Of a DNA stretch of 64,000 nt, positions 54,154 through 62,773 are shown piece by piece. The stretch lies in assembly GCF_004138165.1 (NCBI RefSeq), contig NZ_RYFF01000002.1, positions 1-64,000 of the forward strand. Direction: 5' to 3'. The DNA comes from Candidatus Chloroploca sp. Khr17. Lineage in GTDB: Bacteria; Chloroflexota; Chloroflexia; Chloroflexales; Chloroflexaceae. Position 1 is the first letter of the stretch. Every line of letters starts with the position of its first letter. The notes under the pieces are model-generated. The model ran no database searches, was not told the DNA's origin, and worked only from the letters and a program-made list of their open reading frames with translations. Position numbers and translations under genes: made by a program.

Positions 54154-55515
54154 ATGAAACAAATCAGACCAGGCCAGCAAGCAGGGTTCCTCTCACGGCG
54201 TCGCTTTTTGCGGCTCGCCGGGGCATTGGCTGGCGGCTCCTTGCTGGCTGCCTGCGCATCACGTACCCCTGTTGCCCCCGTCGAGACATTTTTCCTCCCT
54301 CGGCTTGCAACTTGGCCGGCAGGTCGTCGGGCTGCTGTCGCTTTTACCTTTGATTGGGAAACGGCGATGGGGGGCTTGGTTCATTCGCGTTCGATTGGCG
54401 ACCCAAATGTTGATCAAGACTATTTGCTCCGGGCGCGACGGATGCGCGAGGGCCTTGCGGCAACCATGGCTATCTTTGCCCCACTCGCGATCCGGGCGAC
54501 CTATTATGCGACCGGCTACAATTTTTTGCTCGGCAACCGCGAACAGCGCCAGTTTCTCGGCAATCCGATCTTTTCCTGGGCGACCCAGGCCAATGGCTGG
54601 ACTTCGGATCGCTGGACGACAACGCCCTGGTTTGCCGATGACCCTTTTGGCACGGTTGAGACCCATCCCGAGTGGTATTTTGGGGATGTGATCGAGCCGT
54701 TGCGTGAGGCCGGACATACGCTTGAGAGTCATACCTTTAGCCATTTCCACGGCGGCCTCGTTGATCCAGTCACTTGGCGCCTCGATCTCCAGACCTGGAA
54801 TAATCTCGCGGCAGAACGGGGTGTGCCCCCCGCTCGTTCGCTCGCGTTCCCATGGAGTAGCAGCGCTGGCATGAGTGATGCTTCGTGGGATGAATTGGAA
54901 TTGGCAGGCATCACCAGTGTGACTCGTCTCAGTAACCAGGCCCAGTATAGTCTCTGGGAGGTTGATCAAGACGGCGTTGTGCTCCATCCGTGCCCATGCT
55001 GGTTGCCCGGACGTGAGGGGCGCATGATGGCGTGTCCCGATTTTTACCTGACGGTAGCGCGCACAAGCCTCGCTCTGGTGCAAATTGAACGAGCCGTCGA
55101 GACTGGTGGTATGATAGACTTCTGGGCGCATACCGAAGAGGTGGTTAGCGCTGAACAGCTTGCCTCGTGGCAACGGGTGGCTACCCGCGTGGCGAATGAT
55201 ATTCGCCTCTGGGTTGCACCATTAGATGAAATAACGACCTGGTATGCGGCCATTGCTGAGGTGCGCGTTGAGGCTGATGTGCTTGATGAGCAGCGTGGCG
55301 AGCTTCATCTGCAACTCACCAATCCAACGCGAACCGCTTTACCAGGCTTGACGTTACATGTGCCAGCGGCAACGCAACAGGTTTTTGTCGAAGATGCCGA
55401 GCTTGAAACCGTGCGTGGGCGTTTGTCGTGGCGGATGGGTTGGTGGCCCGCCGCCGCCCTGGTCACGCTTGATCTTCCTGCTGGAACAGCAGTACGTATG
55501 CGGATAGTAATGTGA
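54154..55515 (+). CDS. Tat-exported lipoprotein polysaccharide deacetylase
   Basis: 453 aa. N-terminus has a twin-arginine motif SRRRFLRLAG followed by lipobox LLAAC, so it is predicted to be Tat-exported and lipid-anchored. NodB-like features: VAFTFDWE (first metal Asp), LESHTFSHFHG (metal His pair) and a later FPWSSSAGMSDASW. A C-terminal ~110 residues look like a beta domain. Would deacetylate N-acetylated glycan outside the membrane. Its TGA overlaps the next GTG by three bases, so it is coupled to the export permease. Confidence 0.85.
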   Translation: MKQIRPGQQAGFLSRRRFLRLAGALAGGSLLAACASRTPVAPVETFFLPRLATWPAGRRAAVAFTFDWETAMGGLVHSRSIGDPNVDQDYLLRARRMREGLAATMAIFAPLAIRATYYATGYNFLLGNREQRQFLGNPIFSWATQANGWTSDRWTTTPWFADDPFGTVETHPEWYFGDVIEPLREAGHTLESHTFSHFHGGLVDPVTWRLDLQTWNNLAAERGVPPARSLAFPWSSSAGMSDASWDELELAGITSVTRLSNQAQYSLWEVDQDGVVLHPCPCWLPGREGRMMACPDFYLTVARTSLALVQIERAVETGGMIDFWAHTEEVVSAEQLASWQRVATRVANDIRLWVAPLDEITTWYAAIAEVRVEADVLDEQRGELHLQLTNPTRTALPGLTLHVPAATQQVFVEDAELETVRGRLSWRMGWWPAAALVTLDLPAGTAVRMRIVM

Positions 55516-57380
55516 ATTTCTTTGATCGTCTTGCTCTGCTCAATCGAGTTGTCCTGGGCTTGCGGCTCTATCAATGGTTCTGGGTGCTGCTTTCTGTCGT
55601 GGGCGCTCTTGCCGTTGCCGTGCCGCGGGTACTCGCTCAGCCGGTTGTCTATTATGCGACGGCGCAGACCCATTTTGATCTCGAGCGCTATGGCGCAATC
55701 TATAATCCGGTTGGCCCGAATGTGACTGGCCTCAGCATTGCGATCGGCGATGCTCATGAGGTCTTGCGTCAGCGTTCCTTCGCCCGTGGCGATGTGCGCT
55801 TTGGGCTTCCCAATTATCGGGTTGATTTCATTCCTGATGAGCCTGGCGTGGTGTTGGTGCGTGGCGTCGGGTCAACCGCAGGTGAGGCGCAGGCTCTTGC
55901 GAATGCTGGGGCCGAAGAATTGGTGCGCCAGATTCGTGCCGCAGGTGGTCGCGAAATCTTGCGCAATATGCTTGGTTGGGAGCTCTGGTTGTCCACGTCA
56001 ACTGAAGCTATATCCACTGAGCCTGATGCATTTGCGCAGTTGCTACGCCAGATTATTCGTACGCAGGCCTTCCCGATGTCACGCGAGCTTGAGCCGGTTA
56101 CCACGCCCCGCGATCTTGCGACCCTCTCTGAAGAGGAACTCCAGGATGTGGCCCGTGCGCTCGAAGCCCGCTATGATCTCTGGCGTTTTGCCATCAATAC
56201 GCGCAATGCGACCCTTGATGCCCTCTGTGGTACCGATGGGATCAATGTCACTGCGACTCGCGAGACTGCGCTGGTGACCTGTGCCGCAACGAATCCCGCT
56301 GCCGCCGTTGAGCTCGCCGAGCGTGATCGCGCCATTGTGCGCCTCCGCGTTATTCAGGCGACGCTCAACTATGTCGTCGTGACTTATGATGTGCGGTTTG
56401 ATCCAACGACTCCCGCTAGTGTCTGGGCTGTTCCGGCCCCCCTGCCAGCAACTTCTGAGCCACGGTATGTTCCGCACTTGATTGCCCTCGCGATGGTCTT
56501 TGGTCTCACCTTTGGGATCTCCGGGGTTGCTGTTGAGCGAAGTGCCGGGATTACCACCAAAGCTGTTGAACTCTGGGGGTATCGTGAACTGATCCGCAAC
56601 CTTGCCCTCCGCGATCTGCGCACGCGCTATAAAGGCAGTGCGCTTGGATACCTCTGGACGCAACTCGCTCCCCTGGGCATGATGCTGGTCTATGTGATTG
56701 TCTTTAGCCTGCTGCTGCCCAGTAGCATCGCCATGTTTCCGGTCTTTATTATCGTCGCGCTGTTGCCCTGGAACTATACCGCCGAGTCGATTATTGGTGG
56801 TACCCGCAGCATTATTGACAACGCTGCGCTGATCAAGAAGGTCTATTTTCCTCGCGAGGTTTTGCCGCTGGTGACGGTCTTTTCGAGCCTGATCAACTTT
56901 GTGCTCTCGTTGCCGATGATGTTTCTGGTTATGGCGGTGGTGCAGTTGACGACCATCGGACGACTCAATTTTTCTTGGTCGTTTGCCTATTTGCCTGTGC
57001 TCATGCTTATCCAGACGATCATGCTTGTGGGGTTTGCCATGCTGCTCGGCTCGGCGGCGGTCTTCTATCGCGATGTTGTCCACCTCATCGGCATCATCAT
57101 GAATATCTGGTTCTTCCTGACGCCGATTATCTATCCGCTTGGGGTCTTTGGCGAAGGATTGGCGGTACGCCTGGTGCGCTGGTTCAATCCAATGGCGTCA
57201 CTGATCGAGTTTTATCGTGAAATTCTATATGGTAATGTTGTTGCCGTCGGGCAGATCCCGACGCCCGCGTTGCCCGCGTTGAGCAGCGTGTTACGTGTGA
57301 GTGTGATGGCGCTCGTGATCCTTGCTGTCGGCTATTGGGTGTTTCAGCGCGTCAGTCGCAATTTTGGGGAAGAGATTTGA
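55512..57380 (+). CDS. polysaccharide ABC exporter permease with N-terminal Wzz-like domain
   Basis: 622 aa from a GTG start in GTGA overlap with the previous stop. C-terminal ~260 residues are a standard ABC2 permease (Wzm/TagG type): LRDLRTRYKGSALGYLWTQL, then six helices including IIALLPWNY-like and WFFLTPIIYPLG segments. The N-terminal ~320 residues have two membrane helices (residues ~20-38 and ~318-336) bracketing an extracytoplasmic domain with RYGAIYNPVGPNV and AGEAQALANAGAEELV. That topology is like Wzz chain-length regulators. The fusion is unusual. Its partner ATPase follows, overlapping by four bases. Confidence 0.85.
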   Translation: MNFFDRLALLNRVVLGLRLYQWFWVLLSVVGALAVAVPRVLAQPVVYYATAQTHFDLERYGAIYNPVGPNVTGLSIAIGDAHEVLRQRSFARGDVRFGLPNYRVDFIPDEPGVVLVRGVGSTAGEAQALANAGAEELVRQIRAAGGREILRNMLGWELWLSTSTEAISTEPDAFAQLLRQIIRTQAFPMSRELEPVTTPRDLATLSEEELQDVARALEARYDLWRFAINTRNATLDALCGTDGINVTATRETALVTCAATNPAAAVELAERDRAIVRLRVIQATLNYVVVTYDVRFDPTTPASVWAVPAPLPATSEPRYVPHLIALAMVFGLTFGISGVAVERSAGITTKAVELWGYRELIRNLALRDLRTRYKGSALGYLWTQLAPLGMMLVYVIVFSLLLPSSIAMFPVFIIVALLPWNYTAESIIGGTRSIIDNAALIKKVYFPREVLPLVTVFSSLINFVLSLPMMFLVMAVVQLTTIGRLNFSWSFAYLPVLMLIQTIMLVGFAMLLGSAAVFYRDVVHLIGIIMNIWFFLTPIIYPLGVFGEGLAVRLVRWFNPMASLIEFYREILYGNVVAVGQIPTPALPALSSVLRVSVMALVILAVGYWVFQRVSRNFGEEI

Positions 57381-58627
57381 GCCCTGTCATTGAATTCAAC
57401 CAGGTTAGCAAGCGCTTTGTCTTGCACAAAGATCAGCGCAAGACCGTGCAAGAGCGGGTGATTGGTCTGGTGCGCCCGCGGCCCCCTGGCGATGTCTTCT
57501 GGGCGTTGCGTGATGTTGACTTTGTCGTTCATGAAGGGCAGTCGCTGGGTCTGGTTGGGCATAATGGGGCGGGCAAGAGCACGGCGCTCAAGCTGATTAC
57601 GCGGATTCTTGAACCAACAAGTGGGCACGTGCGTACCCGTGGGCGCATTGCCGCGCTGCTTGAACTGGGCAGTGGCTTTCATCCCGAGTTGAATGGGCGC
57701 GAAAATGTCTTCCTCTACGGGTCGCTGATGGGGATTGGGCGGCGCGAGATGGAACGCAAGCTCGAAGAGATTGTCGATTTTGCTGATATTGGCCCTTTCA
57801 TTGATACCGAGATCAAGCACTATTCTTCGGGCATGTATACGCGCCTCGCCTTCGCTGTCGCGACCGCAGTTGATCCCGATATCCTGATCACCGACGAGGT
57901 GCTGGCCGTGGGCGATGAGGCGTTCCAGCGCAAATGCATGGAACGCATCTATGGTTTTCGACGGGCTGGCAAGACGATTATCTTTGTCTCGCACGCCCTC
58001 GAAGTTGTGCGCTCGCTCTGCGATGTGGCCGTCTGGCTTGACCACGGCGAACAGCGTGCCGATGGACCCGCAGGCATAGTCATTGATGCCTATCTCGCCG
58101 AGGTCAACCGGAAAGAAAAGATTCGCCTCGAGAATGAGCGTATCCGTGAGGGCGAGGAGAGCGAGGATGCTCCCCAAGCGACCGAGAGCCTCTTTCGGCG
58201 GGGAACACGCGAAGTTGAGCTTGTCCGGGTTCAATTGCTTGACGAGACCGGTGAAGAACGGGCGGTCTTTCACACCGGAAAATCTCTGACAATACGTATA
58301 CATTACGAGGCCCACGAGCCGATCACCGATCCGGTGTTTGGGGTGGGTATCTACCACGAAAGCGGAATCTGGATTAGTGGCCCGAATACCGGGTTTGACA
58401 GCGTTGCAATCCCACGTATCATGGGCCAGGGTTTTCTTGATTACACCGTCCATGATCTACCTCTTCTGACCGGGCGTTATAGCCTTAGTGTTGCGGTGGT
58501 TGATAGCACCCAGTTGCATGTCTTTGACCTGCATGACCGACTCTATCAGATTGTTGTGCATAATGATGCCGGACGTGAGCGGTACGGGATGCTGGCGTTG
58601 CGCGGCACTTGGCGTTGTGATGCGTGA
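57377..58627 (+). CDS. polysaccharide ABC exporter ATPase, Wzt-like
   Basis: 416 aa. Walker A GHNGAGKS, signature YSSGMYTRLAFAVA, Walker B ILITDEVLAVGD, in the Wzt/TagH family. A C-terminal ~150-residue extension (from about VELVRVQLLDETGEE) matches the Wzt C-terminal beta-sandwich that recognises the glycan end group. The TTG at 57377 overlaps the permease stop (TTGA) and has GGGGAAGAG upstream; a GTG at 57335 lies inside the permease and is less likely. Pairs with the preceding permease. Confidence 0.9.
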   Translation: MSPVIEFNQVSKRFVLHKDQRKTVQERVIGLVRPRPPGDVFWALRDVDFVVHEGQSLGLVGHNGAGKSTALKLITRILEPTSGHVRTRGRIAALLELGSGFHPELNGRENVFLYGSLMGIGRREMERKLEEIVDFADIGPFIDTEIKHYSSGMYTRLAFAVATAVDPDILITDEVLAVGDEAFQRKCMERIYGFRRAGKTIIFVSHALEVVRSLCDVAVWLDHGEQRADGPAGIVIDAYLAEVNRKEKIRLENERIREGEESEDAPQATESLFRRGTREVELVRVQLLDETGEERAVFHTGKSLTIRIHYEAHEPITDPVFGVGIYHESGIWISGPNTGFDSVAIPRIMGQGFLDYTVHDLPLLTGRYSLSVAVVDSTQLHVFDLHDRLYQIVVHNDAGRERYGMLALRGTWRCDA

Positions 58628-58641
58628 GAAGGAGCAGCGGG

Positions 58642-61600
58642 ATGGCGGAACAGAATCCGCAGAGCTTGTACGATAAGTTCTATTTTGCGACAGGCTGCGG
58701 AAGACCGTATGAGCGTGATGATCACTGGACGAATTTTTTTGGTGAGATCGCCGACGAAATCGTTGCCGCGATTGCGCCCAGCGATGTCCTCGATGCAGGC
58801 TGTGCCCTCGGGTTGCTGGTGGAACAATTGCGTGAGCGAGGGGTCGCCGCCGAGGGAATTGATATTTCAGAATTTGCGATTGCCAATGCCCCCGAAGCAG
58901 TCAAGCCCTATGTTCGGGTTGGTTCGGTCGCTGAACCCTTTGAACGTCGTTATGATCTGATCGTCTGCATCGAAGTCCTCGAACATATGCCAAAAGAAGA
59001 GTCCGAGCGTGCGGTGGCGAATTTCTGTGCCCACAGTGACGATATCCTCTTCTCCTCTTCGCCGTTTGATTATAAAGAAGTCACCCACTTCAACGTCAAT
59101 TCCCCGGAATACTGGGCTTTCCTCTTTGCGCGTCACGGTTTCTACCGCGACGTTGATTTTAATGCGGCATTCATTACACCCTGGGCGGTGCGCTTCCGCC
59201 GTCGCAACGAACCGACCGCACGCATTGTGCGTGAATATGAGCGCCGTTTCTGGGAGTTGTGGAAAGAGACCACTGACCTGCGAGCGTTGAGTCTGGAACA
59301 GCGCGATCAGTTGCGCGATCTCAATGCGTTGTATGTGCAGGCTCAGCAGAACTATGAGGATGAACAGCGTCGTCATTACGCGACCCTCCAGCATTATGAG
59401 GATGAACAGCGTCGTCATTACGCGACCCTCCAGCGTTATAATGAAGCCTCGCAGCAGAACCAAGAATTTGAGGCACAACTCCGTGACCTGCACCAGCAAG
59501 TCGCTGCACTCAAGCAGAGCAAAGCGCTTTTGCGCCAGCAGCGTGATCTGATCCGGGCGATGGCGCGTGAGGATCTTGCCGATCTCCGCACTGATCCAAC
59601 GCTGAGTCAAACCCAGGCCTATGCCCATCACCTTGAAGCTGAGCTCACGCATCGCGATGAGTATATCGCCTGGCTGGAAAGTCTGGTGCGGGCGTTTGAG
59701 CAGGGACGGTTGATGTCACTAATGCGACGCTTGCGCCGGAGTGGTACGATTCTCCCGCCTGCTTCTTCGTCTACTCCTACGCTTCCACCGTCGCCATCGC
59801 CACTGCCTGAATCGGCTCCTGCACCAGTGGCCTTGCCTTCTGATCCTGCGTCGGTCTATGCACGCTGGATCGTGGCCCATGAGCCCGATGCGGCTACGTT
59901 GATTGCCCAGCGGCAGCAGGCGTATCACCTGGCCTATCGTCCTTTGATCAGCATGGTTACGCCGGTCTATAATCCTGCTCCAGAAGCCCTCAAGGCGATG
60001 CTTGCGTCGGTCTTTATGCAGACCTATGATCGCTGGGAGTTGTGTCTCGCCGATGCTTCGACCGAGCCAGAGGTGCGTGCGTTGCTCCAGCAGTTTGCTT
60101 CAACTGATCCCCGCGTGCGCTTGACGACCCTCGCACAGAATGAGGGCATTAGTGCGAATTCCAATGCAGCCTTTGCCCTTGCGACGGGCGAGTTTATCCT
60201 GCTCCTCGATCACGATGATACACTGGCCCCCGAGGCGCTCTTTCAGGTGGTGCAAACCCTCAATGCCCATCCAGAGGCTGATATCGTCTACTATGATGAA
60301 GATAAGCTCAGTGAGGACGCGACGACACGGCATAGTCCCTGGTTCAAACCGTCGGCCTGGTCGCCCGATTTGTTGCTCTCGACCAACTATCTGATGCACG
60401 GGGTCTTCCGCCGGAGTCTGGTCGAAGCGTCCGGGCGCTTCAACCCGGCCACTGACGGTGCCCAGGATTGGGATTTAGCGTTGCGTTGCAGCGAGCGTAC
60501 CAGGGCGATCTATCATCTTCCGCGGGTGCTCTACCACTGGCGTCAGATGCCTGGTTCAGCTTCGCGTGATGCCAATGCCAAGCCGTGGGCGCTGGCGGGT
60601 CAGGAGCGTGCGCTGCGTGATCATCTCTCGCGTGGTCTCGCTTCATCCGCCGAGGTGGTGCGGCTCAATGTGAGTGACCTGCGGGTGGTCTGGCCTGTGT
60701 CAGCTAAACTTGTTTCGATCATTATTCCCAATCGCGATCGCTACGAGTTGCTACACGCATGTCTTCGTTCGATCTTTGCCACCACAACCTACCCTAAGTA
60801 TGAGGTGATCATTGTTGATAATGGCTCGGTGGATGGGCGTACGCTGGCCTATTATGAGCAACTCAAGGCCGACGGTCGGGTGCGCGTCGTTCCGTTTGCG
60901 GAAACGTTCAACTGGTCGCGAGCCAACAATCTTGGGGCCGCCGAGGCGCGCGGCGATCTGCTGCTCTTCCTCAATAATGATACCGAGGTGCGCGCCGGTG
61001 ACTGGTTGCACGAACTGGTCGGTTGGGCCGAACGCCCCGAGGTTGGGGTGGTTGGCTGTAAGCTGATCCGCCCTGATGGTACGACGCAGCACGCGGGGAT
61101 CGCGATTGGTGTGGAAGGCCACGGGAGCCACCTCTTTGATGGCGATGTGACCCCGACGTATGGCCCCTTTGGTTCCTCCGAGTGGTATCGCGATCTGCTG
61201 GCCGTTACGGGTGCCTGCATGATGATGCGTCGCGATGTTTTTGAAACCATCGGTGGCTTTGATGAACGCTACCGTGTCGGTTATAGTGATCTGACCTTCT
61301 GTCTTGCCGCCCATCAGCACGGTCTGCGCGTTGTCTATACGCCGCACGCCTCGTTGTTGCACCACGAAGGTGCTTCACGTGGTTTCGATTTGCCCTTTGC
61401 CGATATCCTGCGGGCCACGCTTGAGATGTTGCCGCACATTCTGGCGGGCGATCCCTACTTTAGCCCGCATCTTTCACCGGTGCAGCGCCGTCCCGCAATT
61501 GCCGATCCCGCCGGTGAAACAATCATCGAGCGGATGGCGCTGCTTGTCTCAACGTTTCATTTGACGAAGACGTATGACCCTGTCCAACTGGCTGCAGTTG

Positions 61601-62772
61601 CCGAGCAATTGCTCAAGCCACGTCTTCCTGCACAGCCGGTAGGATCAAGCAGCGCACCACGCCTCCTCGTCTGCTCGCACGAACTCTCGTTCACTGGAGC
61701 ACCGCTGATCCTCTTCCAACTTGCGCAGCACTTTGCCGCGCAGGGTTATCAGGTGACGATGGCTTCGGTCAAGCCCGGGCCACTCGGGGCTGTGGTCGAG
61801 GCCGCCGGCATCCCGGTCGAGGTCAATCCATTGCTCTATGATGATGCCCTGGTGGCGGCTACCATGGTGCGTGACTATGATCTGGTGCTCGTCAATACGA
61901 TCCTCGGCTATCGGGTTATCCTGGCCGCCCACGTAATGGGGGTTCCCTCGGCCTGGTGGATCCACGAGTCGCGCTCGGGGTATGCGTTGATGGAGAGCGA
62001 GGCGGCCCCGCGTGAGGCGTTGTCTCTTGCCGATCGCTTGATCTTCCCCGCCGCAGCGACGGCAGCCCTCTATCGCGGGTTTACTTCACGTCAACTTCCC
62101 ACGCCGCTGCCGTATGGAGTGCCTGATCTTCCCTTTGAGCCTGACCGGCCTCGCGATCCTGAAGAACCGCTGATGGTGCTGGTGATCGCCAGTATGGAGA
62201 CCCGCAAAGGCCAGGATCTCGTTGTCAAAGCCTTCCAGCAGTTGCCCCCGGCGGTGCGTGCCCAGTTTGAACTCTATTTCATCGGTGGTATTCACGATCC
62301 ACACTATTATCGCCAGGTACGCGCCGATCTCGCGGCTGAACCAAATGTCTATTTTATCGGGTTGCTCAACCGCGATCAGACCCTGACCTATCTGCGCCAG
62401 GCCGATATCTTTGTTCTGCCTTCGCGTGACGAGGTGTTGCCTGTCTCGATCCTTGAGGCGATGGCCTGTGGCAAGGCGATGGTCGTGACCGATGTTGGTG
62501 GTGTGACCGAAGCAGTGCGCCATGAACAAGAAGGCCTTGTTGTACCGCCTGATGATGCGGGTCAATTGGCTGCGAGTCTGGCTCGCTTGATCAGTGCGCC
62601 CGAGCTCCGTCAACGCCTCGGTCGTGCCGCGCGTGTGCGCTACGAAGAGCGTTTTACCGCTGCGACCTTTGCGCAAGCGATGGGGGCGCTTGTGCGTGAT
62701 CTTCTACCCCCTGAACGTGCGTTGCCCGCTGGTCACGATGCTGATGCAGAGCCTCAGCTACCCCAGGAGTAA
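58642..62772 (+). CDS. methyltransferase / coiled coil / three-glycosyltransferase protein
   Basis: 1376 aa. Order: SAM-dependent methyltransferase (~1-220; VLDAGCALGLLVEQLRERG), coiled coil (~225-330) with a doubled 14-residue repeat, Pro-rich linker (~366-403), GT2 domain 1 (~434-690; MVTPVYNPAPEALKAM, LLLDHDDT), GT2 domain 2 (~690-950; SIIIPNRDRYELLHACLR, LFLNNDTEV, CMMMRRDVFETIGGFDERY), and a GT4 domain (~1008-1353; SMETRKGQDLVVKAF, PSRDEVLPVSILEAMACG). AAGGAG precedes the ATG at 58642. Methyltransferase plus coiled coil recalls O-antigen chain-terminating WbdD, which fits an ABC exporter that reads a capped end; that link is inference. The product is an assembly-line glycan modifier on the cytoplasmic face. 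Confidence 0.88.
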   Translation: MAEQNPQSLYDKFYFATGCGRPYERDDHWTNFFGEIADEIVAAIAPSDVLDAGCALGLLVEQLRERGVAAEGIDISEFAIANAPEAVKPYVRVGSVAEPFERRYDLIVCIEVLEHMPKEESERAVANFCAHSDDILFSSSPFDYKEVTHFNVNSPEYWAFLFARHGFYRDVDFNAAFITPWAVRFRRRNEPTARIVREYERRFWELWKETTDLRALSLEQRDQLRDLNALYVQAQQNYEDEQRRHYATLQHYEDEQRRHYATLQRYNEASQQNQEFEAQLRDLHQQVAALKQSKALLRQQRDLIRAMAREDLADLRTDPTLSQTQAYAHHLEAELTHRDEYIAWLESLVRAFEQGRLMSLMRRLRRSGTILPPASSSTPTLPPSPSPLPESAPAPVALPSDPASVYARWIVAHEPDAATLIAQRQQAYHLAYRPLISMVTPVYNPAPEALKAMLASVFMQTYDRWELCLADASTEPEVRALLQQFASTDPRVRLTTLAQNEGISANSNAAFALATGEFILLLDHDDTLAPEALFQVVQTLNAHPEADIVYYDEDKLSEDATTRHSPWFKPSAWSPDLLLSTNYLMHGVFRRSLVEASGRFNPATDGAQDWDLALRCSERTRAIYHLPRVLYHWRQMPGSASRDANAKPWALAGQERALRDHLSRGLASSAEVVRLNVSDLRVVWPVSAKLVSIIIPNRDRYELLHACLRSIFATTTYPKYEVIIVDNGSVDGRTLAYYEQLKADGRVRVVPFAETFNWSRANNLGAAEARGDLLLFLNNDTEVRAGDWLHELVGWAERPEVGVVGCKLIRPDGTTQHAGIAIGVEGHGSHLFDGDVTPTYGPFGSSEWYRDLLAVTGACMMMRRDVFETIGGFDERYRVGYSDLTFCLAAHQHGLRVVYTPHASLLHHEGASRGFDLPFADILRATLEMLPHILAGDPYFSPHLSPVQRRPAIADPAGETIIERMALLVSTFHLTKTYDPVQLAAVAEQLLKPRLPAQPVGSSSAPRLLVCSHELSFTGAPLILFQLAQHFAAQGYQVTMASVKPGPLGAVVEAAGIPVEVNPLLYDDALVAATMVRDYDLVLVNTILGYRVILAAHVMGVPSAWWIHESRSGYALMESEAAPREALSLADRLIFPAAATAALYRGFTSRQLPTPLPYGVPDLPFEPDRPRDPEEPLMVLVIASMETRKGQDLVVKAFQQLPPAVRAQFELYFIGGIHDPHYYRQVRADLAAEPNVYFIGLLNRDQTLTYLRQADIFVLPSRDEVLPVSILEAMACGKAMVVTDVGGVTEAVRHEQEGLVVPPDDAGQLAASLARLISAPELRQRLGRAARVRYEERFTAATFAQAMGALVRDLLPPERALPAGHDADAEPQLPQE
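59353..59436. repeat. 42-bp tandem repeat encoding coiled-coil heptads
   Basis: Two nearly identical 42-bp units encode YEDEQRRHYATLQH and YEDEQRRHYATLQR, exactly two heptads each. Recent in-frame duplication in the coiled-coil spacer between methyltransferase and transferase domains. Confidence 0.9.
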
Positions 62773-62773
62773 T

